Below, piece after piece: positions 25,717 to 34,647 of a DNA stretch of 64,000 bases; the first letter of the stretch is position 1; every line of letters begins with the position of its first letter. The notes under the pieces are model-generated. The model was not told the origin of the DNA. It did no database searches and was given only the letters and a program-made list of their open reading frames with translations. The translations under genes were made by a program, and so were the position numbers. The stretch is from Neobacillus drentensis. GTDB lineage: Bacteria > Bacillota > Bacilli > Bacillales > Cytobacillaceae. Location of the stretch: contig NZ_CP091110.1 of assembly GCF_021560175.1 (NCBI RefSeq), forward strand, positions 2,346,001 to 2,410,000, written 5' to 3'.

Positions 25717-27213
25717 ATGCAAAAAAATAAAAAGTTAATAAGTATAATGCTTGCGTTTTTTTTACTAATTCTTTCAGCATGCAGTTCGAATAAAGAGAGT
25801 GCTACAATTGAAAGTTCAGGTTCAGGTGAAAAAATATCTGAAGTGAATATGGTCTTTTTTACAACTGAGATACCCAAAGATCTCAAACTAGTACAGGATC
25901 AAATTAACAAGATATCCGAAGAAAAGATCAAGGTAAGGGTAAAATTAACACCCATAAATATAGGTAATTACGTTCAACAGATGAATTTGATGTTATCTAG
26001 TAATGAAAAAGCGGATTTAATGCTTGTTACCTCCTTTTTTGGCTATACATCACAAGTAGCGAAAGGACAATTATTACCATTGGACGATCTGGTAGATAAG
26101 TATGGCCCGGATATTAAAAAGACAATGGATCCGGATTATTTGAATGCTGCCAAAGTTTCTGGGAAATTATTCGCTGTTCCAACTCTTCGAGATATGGCAG
26201 GAGCACCTGGTATAAATATGCGCAAGGACTTGGCAGATAAATATAACATTGACATTAATAAAATCAAAACACTGGATGATGTAGAGGCCGCTCTGAAAAC
26301 GATCAAGGAAAATGAGAAAGGGATCACTCCATTTGTTCCTTTTCAGCCTGGAGCACAGGCAACTGTCGTTTATAACTGGTTCGATCCGCTAGGTGATACA
26401 ATGGGGGTTCTACCAAACTACGACAATAATATGAAAGTAGTAGACTTATATGAAACAGATGAATATGCGCAGTTTGTTAAGACAATGAGGAGATGGAATC
26501 AGGAAGGACTTACATTAAAAAATGCTACTACCAATGTAGACCCTGGTACAACGTTAGTGAAGTCAAATGCAGGCTTTAGTTATTTCGGTCCTCAAAAACC
26601 TGGTGTTGCTTTACAAGAATCACAAATAACTGCTAAGCCAATGGTGACTACTTCACTTTCAAAACCAGTTACTACCACATCAGCCGTAACCACTATGATG
26701 TGGGGAATTCCACAGAGCTCTCAGGTTCCGGAAGCAGCAATGAAATTTCTTAATTTAATGTATGGAAACAAAGATATCGTGAATTTGCTAGACTGGGGGA
26801 TTGAAGGAAAACATTATGTAAAAGTATCGGATAATGTGATCAAATATCCAGATGGGGTAAATGCCGGAAACAATGGTTACAACTTAAATATGAGTTTTGC
26901 AATGGGGAATTCTTTTCTATCATATGTATTCGAAGGGAATAATCCAGACATATGGAACGAAACGAAGGAGTTTAATAAAAGCGCGATTAAATCGAAAGCA
27001 CTTGGATTTAATTTTGATAGTTCATCCGTTAAAACAGAAGTTACAGCCGTTACCAACGTCGTTGCTAAATACGCACTAGGACTTGAATCAGGTTCATTAG
27101 ATCCTAATAAGAGTCTGCCTGAGTTCATTAAAGGTTTAAAGGCTGCTGGCATTGATAAGATCATTGCAGAAAAACAGAAACAATTAGATGAATGGGCAAA
27201 AAACCAAAAATAA
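25717..27213 (+). CDS. Extracellular solute-binding lipoprotein (LplA-like, DUF3502 type)
   Basis: A 498-residue family 1 solute-binding protein. The signal peptide ends in the lipobox LSAC at about residue 21. The body has the expected ABC sugar-binding layout, with MWGIPQSSQVPEAAMKFLNLMYG typical of LplA-like proteins and a C-terminal helical DUF3502-like region. No permease genes are adjacent: it stands alone between two terminators. It must pair with an unlinked permease, or act as a sugar sensor. Its promoter resembles that of the aromatic operon at 2641. Confidence 0.85.
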   Translation: MQKNKKLISIMLAFFLLILSACSSNKESATIESSGSGEKISEVNMVFFTTEIPKDLKLVQDQINKISEEKIKVRVKLTPINIGNYVQQMNLMLSSNEKADLMLVTSFFGYTSQVAKGQLLPLDDLVDKYGPDIKKTMDPDYLNAAKVSGKLFAVPTLRDMAGAPGINMRKDLADKYNIDINKIKTLDDVEAALKTIKENEKGITPFVPFQPGAQATVVYNWFDPLGDTMGVLPNYDNNMKVVDLYETDEYAQFVKTMRRWNQEGLTLKNATTNVDPGTTLVKSNAGFSYFGPQKPGVALQESQITAKPMVTTSLSKPVTTTSAVTTMMWGIPQSSQVPEAAMKFLNLMYGNKDIVNLLDWGIEGKHYVKVSDNVIKYPDGVNAGNNGYNLNMSFAMGNSFLSYVFEGNNPDIWNETKEFNKSAIKSKALGFNFDSSSVKTEVTAVTNVVAKYALGLESGSLDPNKSLPEFIKGLKAAGIDKIIAEKQKQLDEWAKNQK

Positions 27214-27225
27214 GCTTGTATTTCA

Positions 27226-27269
27226 AACCTAAAAGGCGCAGTTTAACATGCGCCTTTTAGGTTTTTTTT
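27226..27269 (+). terminator. Terminator of the binding-protein gene
   Basis: AACCTAAAAGGCGCA and TGCGCCTTTTAGGTT form a perfect 15-bp stem followed by seven or more T. Confidence 0.9.
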
Positions 27270-27283
27270 GGATATTTGGATAA

Positions 27284-27413
27284 GGTTAAAAATTACACTA
27301 TCATTTTTAATCTGTTAATCATATAAAAATAAAGAATCTAGGAAAAAGGACGAAAATCTATACCGGAGATGGTTAATTAAAGTAAGGGAACCTTTCTATA
27401 AAGAGGTTATGAT
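27284..27413 (+). promoter_or_regulatory. Operator O4, third half-site and -10 of the first C-deglycosidase operon
   Basis: GGTTAAAAAT (27284-27293) and ATTTTTAATC (27303-27312) form the 29-bp operator. The third element GGACGAAAATC is at 27348-27358 and the -10 box TATGAT at 27408-27413. No -35 match lies 17 bp upstream of the -10, so an activator is likely. The stretch from 27348 to the cre is nearly the same as at the third deglycosidase operon (43954 to 43871, minus strand). Confidence 0.72.
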
Positions 27414-27418
27414 ATATA

Positions 27419-27432
27419 TGTAAGCGGAATCA
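27419..27432 (+). promoter_or_regulatory. cre box of the first C-deglycosidase operon
   Basis: TGTAAGCGGAATCA is a full match to TGNAARCGNWWWCA. It begins 5 bp after the -10 box, so bound CcpA should block initiation. Confidence 0.78.
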
Positions 27433-27469
27433 GTAAATATTTAATAGAAACATAGGAGGACCGGACACA

Positions 27470-28375
27470 ATGAAACTTGGATTTAACAGCGCAATATTAA
27501 ATGAATGCACCTTTGAAGAAGTAATTGACTATGCAGCTGAAAACGGTTTTTCATGTGTGGAGCTTTGTGCATGGCCGAAGGGGATAGCGGCCCGTAAATA
27601 TGCTGGTGTTACCCATCTTGATGTTGATAACTTAGATGTGGATTATGTCAAGAATTATACCGAAGCAAAAGGAATCAAAATTTCCGCGATTGCTTATTAT
27701 CCGAATGCTTTAGATGAGGATCCAGAGAAAAGTGAATACTACGTTGCCCATATCAAAAAATGTATTGAGGCAGCACGCAAACTAGATGTTAACATGGTCA
27801 CTACATTTATTGGTCGAAACCAAAAGCAAACAGTGGAAGAAAATTTAGAAACGATGGCAGCGGTTTGGAAGCCTGTCGTAGAGTTTGCAGAAGAGCTTGG
27901 AGTCAAGATTGCAATTGAAAACTGCCCGATGTTATTCACTACAGACGAGTGGCCTGGCGGACAAAATCTTATGACAACACCAGCCATCTTCCGTCGTGTA
28001 TTTGGATTAATCCCCAATAAAAACTTTGGATTGAATTTTGATCCATCGCATTTTGTTTGGCAGCAAATGGATTATATTAAGCCTTTATATGAATTCCAAG
28101 AGCGGATCTTCCACATCCATTTCAAAGATATCAAGGTTTATAAGGATCGCTTAAACGATGTGGGAATCATGGCAACACCGCTTGGGTATATTTCGCCTAA
28201 ACTACCAGGTCTTGGAGATGTCAATTGGGGCCAATATGTATCCGCTTTAACCGATATTGGTTATCGTGGATTCGCTGTCATTGAAGTAGAGGACAAGGCA
28301 TTTGAAGATTCACTTAAATCCAAAAAAGATTCCATTAACATTAGTAAAAACTATTTGAGCCAGTTTTTTGCTTAA
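27470..28375 (+). CDS. Sugar phosphate isomerase/epimerase-type TIM barrel
   Basis: A 301-residue TIM barrel of the IolI/AP endonuclease 2 group. The metal-site motifs are intact: IAIENCPM (Glu), LNFDPSHF (Asp/His), HIHFKDIK (His) and VIEVEDK (Glu). It is larger and closer to the standard family pattern than the 12124 protein. It heads the operon that continues with a Gfo/Idh/MocA oxidoreductase and a deglycosidase pair, so it may convert the keto-sugar released by C-C cleavage. The reaction is inferred from context only. Confidence 0.83.
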   Translation: MKLGFNSAILNECTFEEVIDYAAENGFSCVELCAWPKGIAARKYAGVTHLDVDNLDVDYVKNYTEAKGIKISAIAYYPNALDEDPEKSEYYVAHIKKCIEAARKLDVNMVTTFIGRNQKQTVEENLETMAAVWKPVVEFAEELGVKIAIENCPMLFTTDEWPGGQNLMTTPAIFRRVFGLIPNKNFGLNFDPSHFVWQQMDYIKPLYEFQERIFHIHFKDIKVYKDRLNDVGIMATPLGYISPKLPGLGDVNWGQYVSALTDIGYRGFAVIEVEDKAFEDSLKSKKDSINISKNYLSQFFA

Positions 28376-28435
28376 ATAGATTATCAATTTATATATCTAA
28401 TAAAATATTTTAAACAAAAAAGGAGAATGAATATT

Positions 28436-29563
28436 ATGGGGAAATTAAAAATTGGTATTATTGGCTGCGGTGGTATTGCAAATCAAAAGCATTTTCCAGC
28501 ATTATCACAATTTAAAGAAATTGCTGAAATGGTGGCATTCTGTGATATTCAAATTGAACGTGCTGAACAAGCGGCAAAAGAATATGGAACTGAAGATGCA
28601 AAAATTTACGTTGATTATAAAGAACTATTAAAAGATGAATCGATTGATCTTGTGCATGTATTAACTCCAAACGTAAGCCATAGCCCGATTACAGTTGCAG
28701 CATTTGAAGCAGGTAAACACGTAATGTGTGAAAAACCAATGGCCCACAATACAGAAGCGGCTCAAAAAATGATGGAAGCTTGGAAAAAATCCGGCAAGAA
28801 ATTCACAATTGGATATCAAAACCGTTTCCGTCCAGAGGTTCAGTCACTTTATAAAGCTTGTGAAAAAGATGAGCTTGGAGATGTTTATTTTGCAAAAGCA
28901 CATGCCCTTCGCCGCCGCGCAGTCCCAACATGGGGAGTATTTCCCGATAAATCCCAACAAGGCGGCGGTCCTCTAATCGATATTGGTACACACGCTCTTG
29001 ATATCACTTTATGGATGATGGATAATTACAAACCAGTTTCCGTAACAGGTTCGGTTTTCAATAAATTAGGTAATCTACCAGAAGCAGTTGAAGGAAACAT
29101 GTTTGGTCCTTGGGATCCAGAAACATTTGAAGTGGAAGATTCAGCATTTGGTTACATCAAAATGGAAAATGGAGCAACGGTTTTCCTTGAATCATCTTGG
29201 GCACTTAATGTACTAGAATCAAGAGAAGCGGCTACAACTCTTTGTGGAACAAAGGCAGGAGCACAAATCGATTCCGGCATGAGCTTCCGCAACAATGAGT
29301 TAATTTATAATAGCTCACGCAATGGTATGTTAACAGAAGAGAGAAACTCTGCAGGCGGCGCGATTGCATTCTTTGAAGGCGGAGCTAATAAACCAGAAGT
29401 ACTAGAAGCAAAACAATGGTTAGAAGCAGTTAAATATGATAAAGAACCACTAGTAAAACCAGAACAAGCATTTGTTGTAACAAAAATTTTAGATGCTGTT
29501 TATCGTTCTGCTGAAACTGGAAAAGAAGTTGTTTTTGAACAGGAAACAGTTGCAAGCAAATAG
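28436..29563 (+). CDS. Gfo/Idh/MocA oxidoreductase, DgpA-like candidate
   Basis: A 375-residue NAD(P)-dependent oxidoreductase. GIIGCGGIANQKHF binds the dinucleotide, CEKPMAHN is the family signature, and GGGPLIDIGTHALDI carries the catalytic Asp/His. I used the ATG at 28436 because AGGAGA ends 9 bp before it; the ATG at 28427 abuts the ribosome site. It lies 12 bp before a DUF6379-type beta subunit and upstream of its alpha subunit. That order suggests the DgpA role, oxidising C3 of the glycosyl group so the C-C bond can be cut, or reducing 3-keto-glucose afterwards. Confidence 0.82.
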   Translation: MGKLKIGIIGCGGIANQKHFPALSQFKEIAEMVAFCDIQIERAEQAAKEYGTEDAKIYVDYKELLKDESIDLVHVLTPNVSHSPITVAAFEAGKHVMCEKPMAHNTEAAQKMMEAWKKSGKKFTIGYQNRFRPEVQSLYKACEKDELGDVYFAKAHALRRRAVPTWGVFPDKSQQGGGPLIDIGTHALDITLWMMDNYKPVSVTGSVFNKLGNLPEAVEGNMFGPWDPETFEVEDSAFGYIKMENGATVFLESSWALNVLESREAATTLCGTKAGAQIDSGMSFRNNELIYNSSRNGMLTEERNSAGGAIAFFEGGANKPEVLEAKQWLEAVKYDKEPLVKPEQAFVVTKILDAVYRSAETGKEVVFEQETVASK

Positions 29564-29575
29564 GAGGTGGACAGT

Positions 29576-30016
29576 GTGGCATTTAGTATGAAATTACCTT
29601 TCGTCGATGTTGTTTGCGATGAAAGTTTAAAAAATACCTATGTGAATGGTAATAAGTTAGGGTATGAATTCCAAATTCGCTTGAGTAACTATCGCGGACA
29701 TTACTTATCCTGTATTGAGGAATTTGTGGTTACAGTTGATGGTCAAGAAGTGAATTCTGATGATATCACCTTTGAACTTAATGAAAAAGAGTTTACCTTA
29801 AGACAGCTGCCAGGTCTTATTTCAGAGTTTTGGAATTTGATAGACCCAGCTACGATTAGTGTATTTTCTCCTGGCGGTTTAACAGAAGGGCAACATCATA
29901 TTGATGTGAAAATGATGTTAAGAATCCCTTATATGGCCGTTCCCGGCAGTAAAAAAGAACATGATTATGCGCAGTTAGATTCTTGCGGCAGCAAAACATT
30001 ACAGGTGAGAGATTAG
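29576..30016 (+). CDS. C-glycoside deglycosidase beta subunit-like (DUF6379)
   Basis: A 146-residue all-beta protein. It shares YRG, VDG(Q/E) and GGL-x-x-G-x-H with the two other small proteins at 37357 and 42424. This is the DUF6379 family, which contains the small subunit of bacterial C-glycoside deglycosidases (DgpB/DgpC-type complexes). It would form the heteromer with the TIM-barrel alpha subunit 20 bp downstream. The GTG start at 29576 has AGGAGG 8 bp upstream. The beta gene precedes alpha here, the reverse of the other two pairs. Confidence 0.78.
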   Translation: MAFSMKLPFVDVVCDESLKNTYVNGNKLGYEFQIRLSNYRGHYLSCIEEFVVTVDGQEVNSDDITFELNEKEFTLRQLPGLISEFWNLIDPATISVFSPGGLTEGQHHIDVKMMLRIPYMAVPGSKKEHDYAQLDSCGSKTLQVRD

Positions 30017-30036
30017 GAGAAAGGAGGTAACATCAA

Positions 30037-31008
30037 GTGAGTAATATTAAATTAGGTGTTTCTCTCTATAGCTTTACTGATGAATATGTGAAAGGCACAT
30101 TTACATTAGAGGATTGCATTCGCACCGCAGCTGAATTTGGCGCGGAAGGATTTGAGTTGGTAGGTACGCAAATGCTGCCATCCTACCCATATGTAAATGA
30201 CAAAGTTTTAAATGAATTTAAGGCCATGACGAATCACTATGGGATTGAATTTATTTCTTACGGAGCGAATGCAGACCGCGGTGTCAGATCGGATCGTGAT
30301 TTAACAGAAGACGAATTGCTTCAGTCGTCTATTATTGATTTGAAAACTGCAAATAAATTGGGTTGTAAAATTATGCGTGCCCAGTATCTTATTGGGCCAT
30401 CCGTTTTCGCCCAATTAGCGCCTTATGCAGAGGCTTATGGCATAAAGGTCGGAATTGAAATTCATAATCCTGAAACACCAACATCACCAAACATCCAGAA
30501 GTTCACCGAGGTAATTGAAAAAACAGGATCTCCTTATCTTGGATTTGTCACTGATTTTGGTACCTTTGCGACTCGTCCAAATAAACCGCATTGGGATGAA
30601 GCCTTAGCGAATGGAGCGCCTTTGGAATTATTAGAAATGGCAGCTCAATTACGTTATGATGGTGTGCCAATGATGGAAGCAAGACAACGTTTACTTGATG
30701 CTGGTGCAAGTGGTGCTGTCATGGGTGCTTTCCAAGGAATGTATGGCTTCGTTACTTTCTACAACGAACCGGATTATGAAGGGTTAAAGCAAATCATGCC
30801 ACACATCATTCACTTCCATGGAAAATTCCATTATATTGATGAGAGTTTGGAAGAAGCAAGCATTCCATATGATAAGATCTTACCGATTATTCAAAACTCT
30901 GATTTTGATGGTTATATTGTCTCAGAATATGAAGATCATTTATCGGGAAGAGCTTTAGAAATGACTAAACGTCATTTACAAATGGAGCGGAAATTATTAG
31001 GTAAATAG
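30037..31008 (+). CDS. C-glycoside deglycosidase alpha subunit-like TIM barrel
   Basis: A 323-residue TIM barrel with a complete metal site: E141 (GIEIHN), D173 (VTDFGT), H261 (HFHGKF) and E297 (VSEYED). It belongs to the isomerase/epimerase superfamily, but its pairing with a DUF6379 protein points to the catalytic subunit of a C-glycoside deglycosidase, which cleaves the bond between an aglycone carbon and C1 of a 3-keto sugar. A longer insert at residues ~185-235 separates it from ordinary isomerases. The GTG start follows AAAGGAGGT. A terminator-like hairpin follows. Confidence 0.78.
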   Translation: MSNIKLGVSLYSFTDEYVKGTFTLEDCIRTAAEFGAEGFELVGTQMLPSYPYVNDKVLNEFKAMTNHYGIEFISYGANADRGVRSDRDLTEDELLQSSIIDLKTANKLGCKIMRAQYLIGPSVFAQLAPYAEAYGIKVGIEIHNPETPTSPNIQKFTEVIEKTGSPYLGFVTDFGTFATRPNKPHWDEALANGAPLELLEMAAQLRYDGVPMMEARQRLLDAGASGAVMGAFQGMYGFVTFYNEPDYEGLKQIMPHIIHFHGKFHYIDESLEEASIPYDKILPIIQNSDFDGYIVSEYEDHLSGRALEMTKRHLQMERKLLGK

Positions 31009-31019
31009 TTTATAATAAT

Positions 31020-31050
31020 ACAGGTGGGTATTTGACACCTGTATTTATTT
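31020..31050 (+). terminator. Terminator-like hairpin between deglycosidase and ROK genes
   Basis: ACAGGTG and CACCTGT form a 7-bp stem followed by ATTTATTT. The T tract is weak, so some transcription probably continues into the kinase gene 18 bp later. Confidence 0.6.
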
Positions 31051-31067
31051 CATAAGGCGGGGAAAGA

Positions 31068-32027
31068 ATGAAAAAACTAATCGGTATAGATTTAGGCGGA
31101 ACAACGGTGAAATTTGCAATCTTGACTGAAGAAGGCGAAATTCAACAAAAGTGGAGTATCGAAACAGATATTCAAAATGAAGGAAAGAATATCGTTCCAA
31201 ACATTATAGAATCAATTAAACATCGTCTTGATTTGTATGGGCTTTCAACTGATAATATTTCAGGAATCGGAATGGGTTCTCCTGGGACTGTTGACCGCGC
31301 CCAAGGCACAGTCATTGGAGCCTATAATTTAAACTGGAGTTCTTTGCAGCCAGTAAAAGAGCAAATTGAAAAAGGAACAGGCATTGCTTTTTGTATTGAT
31401 AATGATGCCAATGTGGCTGCATTAGGCGAGCGTTGGAAGGGTGCCGGGGAAGATGGCGCGGATGTTGTCTTTGTTACACTTGGAACAGGTGTCGGAGGCG
31501 GTATTATCGCAGATGGCAATCTTATTCATGGTAAGGTTGGTGCAGGTGGAGAAATTGGCCATATCATTGTGGAACCTAATGGTTATGATTGTACATGTGG
31601 AAATCAAGGCTGTTTGGAAACCGTCGCTAGTGCAACAGGTGTTGTTCGATTAGCGAGAGATTTTTCAGAAAGATATGCTGGGGAATCTGAATTAAAGTGG
31701 TTAATTGATGATGGACAAGAAGTGACGGCTAAGACTGTTTTTGATCAGGCCAAAAAAGAAGACAAATTGGCTTTAATCGTTGTTGATAAATTTTATTATT
31801 ATTTAGGACTAGCTTGCGGAAATATCGGGAACATCTTAAACCCTGAAACCATTGTAATTGGCGGGGGAGTGTCAGCGGCAGGTGACATGCTGTTAAATGG
31901 GGTAGAAGAATATTTCCAAAAGTTTTCCTTCCCGACAGTAAGAACGAGTACGAAGTTGAAGCTTGCTCAGTTAGGGAATGATGCTGGCGTCATTGGAGCG
32001 GCATCGTTAGTGAAACAAACTAGATAG
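31068..32027 (+). CDS. glcK: ROK-family glucokinase
   Basis: A 319-residue ROK sugar kinase. GIDLGGTTVKF binds phosphate, DNDANVAALGE carries the catalytic Asp, GTGVGGGI binds ATP, and CTCGNQGCLE is the zinc-binding ROK signature. It lacks the N-terminal helix-turn-helix of ROK repressors, so it is an enzyme. It should phosphorylate glucose, which the deglycosidase pathway would yield after reduction of the 3-keto sugar, and so link that pathway to glycolysis. It is probably cotranscribed with the deglycosidase operon through a weak hairpin. Confidence 0.87.
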   Translation: MKKLIGIDLGGTTVKFAILTEEGEIQQKWSIETDIQNEGKNIVPNIIESIKHRLDLYGLSTDNISGIGMGSPGTVDRAQGTVIGAYNLNWSSLQPVKEQIEKGTGIAFCIDNDANVAALGERWKGAGEDGADVVFVTLGTGVGGGIIADGNLIHGKVGAGGEIGHIIVEPNGYDCTCGNQGCLETVASATGVVRLARDFSERYAGESELKWLIDDGQEVTAKTVFDQAKKEDKLALIVVDKFYYYLGLACGNIGNILNPETIVIGGGVSAAGDMLLNGVEEYFQKFSFPTVRTSTKLKLAQLGNDAGVIGAASLVKQTR

Positions 32028-32038
32028 TTAATAAATAT

Positions 32039-32084
32039 AAGCCCATACATACAAGTTATCAAAATATCATGTATGTATGGGCTT
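32039..32084. terminator. Bidirectional terminator between convergent genes
   Basis: AAGCCCATACATACA and TGTATGTATGGGCTT form a perfect 15-bp stem between the kinase gene (+) and the GH35-like gene (-). A T-rich stretch follows on the plus side. Confidence 0.75.
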
Positions 32085-32097
32085 TTGATATTAATTT

Positions 32098-33639
32098 TTA
32101 ATATTCATATACTTGAATTCTATATGCTGAAGGCATATCTTTCAACTGTATCATCATTTTTTCGTCACCGTTTAAAACACGTCCTGCTTTCCATTCTCCT
32201 TTTATAAATTCGCCTTCTTCGAATCGTAATAATTCCACGTGTGTATTTTTTCCTCGTTTTGAAAAGAATTGAACCTTCGTCATTGTTCCGATAACGACGA
32301 ATTCATTTTCCGAAAGTTCAATAATCAATCCTCCTGAAGTTGGCTTATTTGGTGCTTTGGGAGAATAAGATACGAGAATATCATAAGCATCAAAATGAAG
32401 GAACCTACCAAAGTCATGTTCATTTCTCTTAACATAGCTCTGTAAATGACTGGTGCCTCTATATTTAAAATAGATTGGTTTGATATTTTCGATTATGGAA
32501 TAGCTCTTGGCTAGATAGGCTGCGCTGCCTTCAATTTCAAATGCAGAGGGATCAATATTTAATGACAACATTATTTCTACTGGTGGTTTGTCAATGCTTT
32601 CCGGATTCATTAATAATTCTTCAATGCCAAATGGGGCATAACAAATAGCGTTACAACCACCAACAGCATATAGGGCATATGTAGCTGAGACAGCATCTTT
32701 TCGGACCTCTGGAATGAATAATGGATTGCCATCCTGACTATATTCATCCATTACATCAGGTACATATGGAACATAAATATCCGGTGCAAGACAAAATAGA
32801 GAAGGAGCCATTAAATTCCACATTTTACGCATCTTCATGACAGGACCGCCGCTTGGATAGGTTCCCGCACGCCACGGGAACTGTTCTAACCACGAATTGG
32901 CGTAGCATGGAAGAGGATAAGCTTTTTGACCTTCGTTCGTAATTCGTTCTACTGCAGATGAAAAATAATAAGCCATAAAGTATTCGCCAGCATCATAGCC
33001 AAATGCTTCTTCCCATGTTCCAGAAACTTGGAATTCTTCCGCAACGCATTGTGGTATTTCTTGTGAAAAAGCTTTATTTGCTGAAATAGAATAATCTCGA
33101 TCCGTCCCTAAAAGTCCGATTTCATTTTCAACCTGCATAACAATTACGGTATATTCTTCTGAATCAATCGATTTGATAAATTTCATTAAGTGATAGAATG
33201 CATTAGCATCTTTTTCAATTGCGGCTTCACATAAAGGTGAAATGGTATTTATTGCTTCACCGCTTGGTTTACAAGCACGGAAATAGGTTCTAGTATCTTT
33301 TTTCATCCAGTGGGGCACATACATAGATTCTGAGTTTTTCCACAATCCAAACCAAAGGAAAATAAGATGCATGTTATTTTCACGCGCTTGGGTGATCAGT
33401 CCTTCAACGAGGGTAAAGTCAAATTGATTTTCTTCTGGTTCAATTAATTCCCAGTAAACAGGAACAATCACGGAATTCATATTTAATGTTTTTAAATTTG
33501 GCCAAACCTGTTTTTCCATATATTCCAGGTCCGAGGAACTAGAATTATGGATTTCTCCAGCTAACGCAATAAAGGGTTCGTCACGAACGAATAATGTTGG
33601 AATATCATTGTACTTTTTAATATGAGGCATTGTTGACAT
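32098..33639 (-). CDS. Beta-galactosidase-like glycoside hydrolase (GH35/GH42 clan, DUF5597 type)
   Basis: A 513-residue cytoplasmic GH-A clan enzyme. FIALAGEIHNSSSSDLEYM and MNSVIVPVYWELIEPEENQFDF are the GH35-type opening strands; MQVENEIGLLG carries the acid/base Glu. The last ~120 residues form a beta-sandwich resembling the DUF5597 domain. The likely role is removal of a terminal beta-galactoside or similar unit. GAAAGGGTG precedes the ATG. The gene is divergent from the AraC gene at 33762, which probably controls it. Confidence 0.8.
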   Translation of the reverse strand: MSTMPHIKKYNDIPTLFVRDEPFIALAGEIHNSSSSDLEYMEKQVWPNLKTLNMNSVIVPVYWELIEPEENQFDFTLVEGLITQARENNMHLIFLWFGLWKNSESMYVPHWMKKDTRTYFRACKPSGEAINTISPLCEAAIEKDANAFYHLMKFIKSIDSEEYTVIVMQVENEIGLLGTDRDYSISANKAFSQEIPQCVAEEFQVSGTWEEAFGYDAGEYFMAYYFSSAVERITNEGQKAYPLPCYANSWLEQFPWRAGTYPSGGPVMKMRKMWNLMAPSLFCLAPDIYVPYVPDVMDEYSQDGNPLFIPEVRKDAVSATYALYAVGGCNAICYAPFGIEELLMNPESIDKPPVEIMLSLNIDPSAFEIEGSAAYLAKSYSIIENIKPIYFKYRGTSHLQSYVKRNEHDFGRFLHFDAYDILVSYSPKAPNKPTSGGLIIELSENEFVVIGTMTKVQFFSKRGKNTHVELLRFEEGEFIKGEWKAGRVLNGDEKMMIQLKDMPSAYRIQVYEY

Positions 33640-33680
33640 GATAAAAGCACCCTTTCATAATAAGATTATATTAATAGCTT

Positions 33681-33709
33681 AATAAATCTTATTGTCAGAA
33701 TAAATCTTA
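33681..33709. promoter_or_regulatory. Direct repeat between the GH35-like and AraC genes
   Basis: AATAAATCTTA occurs at 33681-33691 and 33699-33709, 18 bp apart, in the 122-bp divergent gap. Tandem direct repeats about two helical turns apart are typical of AraC-family operators, so this is the likely site of the adjacent regulator. Confidence 0.5.
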
Positions 33710-33761
33710 AAATTTTATGGTGTGTATGAAAATATTAAGATGAGAATGAGGATTTTCGATT

Positions 33762-34583
33762 ATGGAAAAGGTTTTTTTTACAAAATATACAGAACAAAAT
33801 TTAAAACTTCCTTTTGTTTTATATTCGTTAGGATTAAATCATACTCAGGAATACATTAACAGACCCTCAGGTTTGCCGTTTTTTCAGTGGATTCAAGCCG
33901 TTAAGGGAAGCGGTGTGCTAGAAATAGACAATAAACAGTATGTGGTAGAGGAAGGGAGCGGGATACTCTTCTTCCCAAATGTTGGTCATAAATACTATGG
34001 AGTGAGCAACGAATGGATTGTTCATTTCATGTGTTTTAGAGGCTATGGGACCAAGGATTTTTTTGATAACATCGGGATTGAGAAATCGGGTATTTATAAA
34101 CTAAACGATCTTGAAAAAGTAGAGCAATATATGGAAGAATTATTTTTAATTTATACACGCGATAGCCGAATGGAAATGTATGATTTTTCAAGAGTGCTTT
34201 ATGCTATTTTACTGGAGCTCCCGAAATCGACAGCGCTTCCAAATGAGGGGATGCTTCAAAATCAAAATAATAAAGTACATCTCGTAATGGACTATATAAA
34301 CCAACATTATAACGAGCCCATCGTGTTATCTGACTTAGCAGAAAAGGTTCAATTGTCAAAAGAATATCTGTGCCAGTTATTTAAAAAGATAAACGGATTT
34401 TCGATTTTTGACTATATTACAGATGTTCGTTTAGCAAATGCAAAAACCTTACTAATTAAAGAAAGGAACGAGAAAATCAAGAATATTAGTAGAATGTGCG
34501 GTTATGAGGATGTTAGTTATTTTGGGATGGTATTTAAGAAAAAAGAAGGTACGACGCCAGCGAAATTTAGAGAACTACATTAG
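33762..34583 (+). CDS. AraC-family transcriptional regulator
   Basis: A 273-residue regulator with an N-terminal cupin (PFFQWIQAVKGSGVLEID) and a C-terminal AraC domain: IVLSDLAEKVQLSKEYLCQLFKK, then IKNISRMCGYEDVSYFGMVFKK. It resembles the YesN/AraC regulators of hemicellulose and glycoside genes. It is transcribed away from the GH35-like gene and may also act on the wider island. GAGGA lies about 9 bp before the ATG. Confidence 0.9.
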   Translation: MEKVFFTKYTEQNLKLPFVLYSLGLNHTQEYINRPSGLPFFQWIQAVKGSGVLEIDNKQYVVEEGSGILFFPNVGHKYYGVSNEWIVHFMCFRGYGTKDFFDNIGIEKSGIYKLNDLEKVEQYMEELFLIYTRDSRMEMYDFSRVLYAILLELPKSTALPNEGMLQNQNNKVHLVMDYINQHYNEPIVLSDLAEKVQLSKEYLCQLFKKINGFSIFDYITDVRLANAKTLLIKERNEKIKNISRMCGYEDVSYFGMVFKKKEGTTPAKFRELH

Positions 34584-34595
34584 AAGTCTGGAACT

Positions 34596-34635
34596 AAAAA
34601 GAGGACAACCTGTAGATAGGAAGTCCTCATAAAAA
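34596..34635. terminator. Terminator between convergent AraC and MFS genes
   Basis: GAGGAC (34601-34606) and GTCCTC (34623-34628) pair across a 16-nt loop. A runs on the left (34596-34600) give a T tract for the minus strand gene. Confidence 0.55.
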
Positions 34636-34647
34636 TTAGACTTAAAA

